Shown here one piece after another: positions 62,270-64,000 of a stretch of 64,000 nt of DNA. Position numbers and translations under genes: made by a program. The notes under the pieces are model-generated. The model was not told the DNA's origin, searched no databases, and saw nothing but the letters and a program-made list of their open reading frames with translations. The stretch is taken from the NCBI RefSeq assembly GCF_900105325.1, contig NZ_FNSU01000003.1, forward strand, positions 1,054,001 to 1,118,000, read 5' to 3'. This stretch comes from Pseudomonas marginalis (GTDB taxonomy: Bacteria; Pseudomonadota; Gammaproteobacteria; Pseudomonadales; Pseudomonadaceae). Each line of letters starts with the position of its first letter. Positions within the stretch are counted from its first letter, which is position 1.

Positions 62270-64000
62270 AGCGGTACAGGTTCCGCAGGTCGTAGCCCGC
62301 TCAGGCGGTTTTCGTGGGCCTGGGTCAGTACCATGAAGCGCTTTTGCCGCAGGGCGTGGATACCGTAGATGATGCGGGCGAAGTGCTCGTTACTGTTCTC
62401 GTAGGGCTGGCAGGTCATGATCAAGGCGAAGAAGCAATCGGACTGCCGATGGGTGGCCATGGCGTTGATCAACTTCAGCCCGATAGCAAACAGCGCCTGG
62501 CCGGTGCTCATGGAGAGTCGTTCGTAGCTGGCCCCCAGTACGTGGTGTATCTGCACTTCGCGATGGGCGGCCAGCGTCTGGTGCAGGTAGTCGAGTTGCG
62601 CCCTTGTACACAGGTCCGCACTGGCGCGATCCCCCGTGACATAGCGTTCGATTTCGCTGCGCAGCAAACTGCGCCAGTCGTCGTCTTCCTGGCCGGCCCG
62701 CAGTGCGATCCAGTCGACGCAATCGACCAGGGCGTTCTCCGCCGTGGCAATCGGGCTGGCGAGGCCCGATTGCAACTGGTCCAGGTGAGCCAATGCTCCG
62801 CGCACCAACTCCGCCTCTTCTGCGATAACGCTGTCCATCAGCTCCACATACTCTTCCAGCGACTCGTGGCGCCAGCTCCGGAAAGCCCCCAGCAGTTGCG
62901 CCCTGAGGTTGCCAACCACAGGCACCCCAACGGTACGGCGCAACATATCCTCGGATTCATCGATCAAGCCCCGCAGGTTACTGACCTGCAGCAACAGGCC
63001 GGCGTGATCGAACGGCTGCGGCGTATTTTGCAACGCCGTCGTCAGCTGCGACGCGCCCCCTGGCAGCTCCCGGGAAAGCACATCCCATAACCTGGGCAGT
63101 TGGCGTTGGATGGCGGTGATAAATCGCTGCGGACACGCGAGGACCGAATAGCTGCCGGTATTGAAGAAACGCCCCCAACTCACTCCCAGCCGGAACACCG
63201 TGTTGAGCTCATGGCTGGCCTCGATGACGTTGGCGTAGAGCTTGTAGACCACCAATTTGCCGCTCGACGCCGGTGCTTGCTGCACGCGCTGCTCCCAACC
63301 GGCGATGGAATCAAAATAGGCCAGTTGCTGCGCCGAAGGGTCCAGGCGCCCCAACCCCGTGTCCAGCACCGCCGCATCACTTTCATTGCGAACCGACAGG
63401 GCGAAATGGCACTGGGGACGCGGGTCGTCCGGTTCGGCGAACAGCAAGACGCCGATAGCCTGTACGCCCCAGGACTGGCTTGACAGGTAGTCCGCACAGC
63501 GCTTGGACTCAACGAAGCCGCCTGTACTCGAAGCCTCGGAGTCGCCCGCCAATTCGGCCAGCTTATTGGCGTCGCGATAAAGCTTTTCCAGACGACCGCG
63601 CATGCCCAGCAGGTCCGCTGATGTGGGCAGGAATAACGTGGAGGCGCTCGCCTGTTCCAGGGAAACAGGGGGGGCCGGGCGCTCACGGGATCTCAAGGCC
63701 GGCAACAGCAACTTCCCGGTCTGGGCCGACCGTTTCAACAGCGTGCGCAGTTGCCCCCTGGCCAGGGTAACGTCGGCGACCAGCTCCACCACGCCCAGCA
63801 AGACGCCCAACTTGCACTCATACACATAGGCGGCGTAATCCTCGGGTCGGTCCATGCTGCGGGCCAGTTGGTAGGAGAAGCTTGCGTCCGCGACATTGGC
63901 GATCAGGCCGACACCGCCGGACAACAGCAAAGCCCCGACGCCCGAAGCGGGACCGACCGCCGCTATCACCAGGCTGGACACCGCGCGGGTAGCGACCTTG
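62266..64000 (-). CDS. C-terminal part of a large protein of unknown function (start outside window)
   Basis: 577 codons to the right edge, and the frame is open beyond the first in-window GTG (63981), so the true start lies outside. The visible part starts with hydrophobic Gly/Ala/Val-rich stretches (VIAAVGPASGVGALLLSGGV and VLLGVVELVADVTLA), then a helical region and a long C-terminal region with many Arg/Glu pairs. It resembles, in layout only, C-terminal regions of large Pseudomonas dermonecrotic-toxin-like proteins; no catalytic motif was found. Function not assigned. Confidence 0.6.
   Translation of the reverse strand, partial: KVATRAVSSLVIAAVGPASGVGALLLSGGVGLIANVADASFSYQLARSMDRPEDYAAYVYECKLGVLLGVVELVADVTLARGQLRTLLKRSAQTGKLLLPALRSRERPAPPVSLEQASASTLFLPTSADLLGMRGRLEKLYRDANKLAELAGDSEASSTGGFVESKRCADYLSSQSWGVQAIGVLLFAEPDDPRPQCHFALSVRNESDAAVLDTGLGRLDPSAQQLAYFDSIAGWEQRVQQAPASSGKLVVYKLYANVIEASHELNTVFRLGVSWGRFFNTGSYSVLACPQRFITAIQRQLPRLWDVLSRELPGGASQLTTALQNTPQPFDHAGLLLQVSNLRGLIDESEDMLRRTVGVPVVGNLRAQLLGAFRSWRHESLEEYVELMDSVIAEEAELVRGALAHLDQLQSGLASPIATAENALVDCVDWIALRAGQEDDDWRSLLRSEIERYVTGDRASADLCTRAQLDYLHQTLAAHREVQIHHVLGASYERLSMSTGQALFAIGLKLINAMATHRQSDCFFALIMTCQPYENSNEHFARIIYGIHALRQKRFMVLTQAHENRLSGLRPAEPVPL

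Overview
The window reads as a piece of a Pseudomonas chromosome, most likely the P. fluorescens group. The evidence is the high G+C, the MvaT/MvaU-type nucleoid protein, an orphan cbb3 oxidase subunit with its small partner, hpd, galU, the ahpC/ahpF pair, and an inverted-repeat element typical of fluorescent pseudomonads. No rRNA, tRNA or CRISPR array was seen. Both ends cut through genes: an SDR dehydrogenase on the left and a large unidentified protein on the right.

Bases 1-17300 are dominated by signalling. After a bestrophin-like channel and a TPR protein come a two-domain KaiC-like ATPase and a hybrid histidine kinase that overlap and are transcribed rightward. Facing them is a tightly packed leftward operon: a CHASE3-GAF hybrid kinase with three receiver domains, an orphan CheR, a CheB without a receiver domain, a receiver-kinase and a single-domain response regulator. 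Divergent from this operon lies a gene for a protein of about 1183 residues that looks like a toxin or effector, with a C-terminal Cys/His/Glu pattern resembling YopT-type peptidases. Another single-domain response regulator follows it.

Bases 17400-35900 hold accessory and metabolic genes: a DUF1254-type exported protein, a membrane J-domain protein with a DUF3829-type partner, lipoproteins, ccoN4-like plus a 69-residue membrane protein, an aspartate/glutamate racemase-like enzyme and an acetyltransferase. A Septu-like PtuA/PtuB antiphage pair sits on distinctly AT-richer DNA. After it come a glycerate kinase, CdaR and MFS transporter locus, an SDR/LysR pair and an aldo-keto reductase.

Bases 35900-43200 hold an inverted-repeat and triplet-repeat intergenic block, rarD, and a chaperone-usher fimbrial operon with one major subunit, one adhesin, one usher and two chaperones.

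Bases 43400-64000 are mostly core genes: hpd, an EamA exporter with a LysR regulator, a CSS-EAL phosphodiesterase, mvaU, gloA, ahpF, ahpC, gor, galU, small lipoproteins, and an alkylation-repair neighbourhood (alkB, ada, nitronate monooxygenase). Between ahpC and gor a lone tyrosine recombinase and a KfrA-like coiled-coil protein diverge from an AT-rich, palindrome-bearing promoter region. The most promising second looks are the toxin-like gene, the KaiC/CheB/CheR kinase cluster, the recombinase-KfrA pair, the Septu-like pair and an Ada protein that lacks three of its four zinc cysteines.
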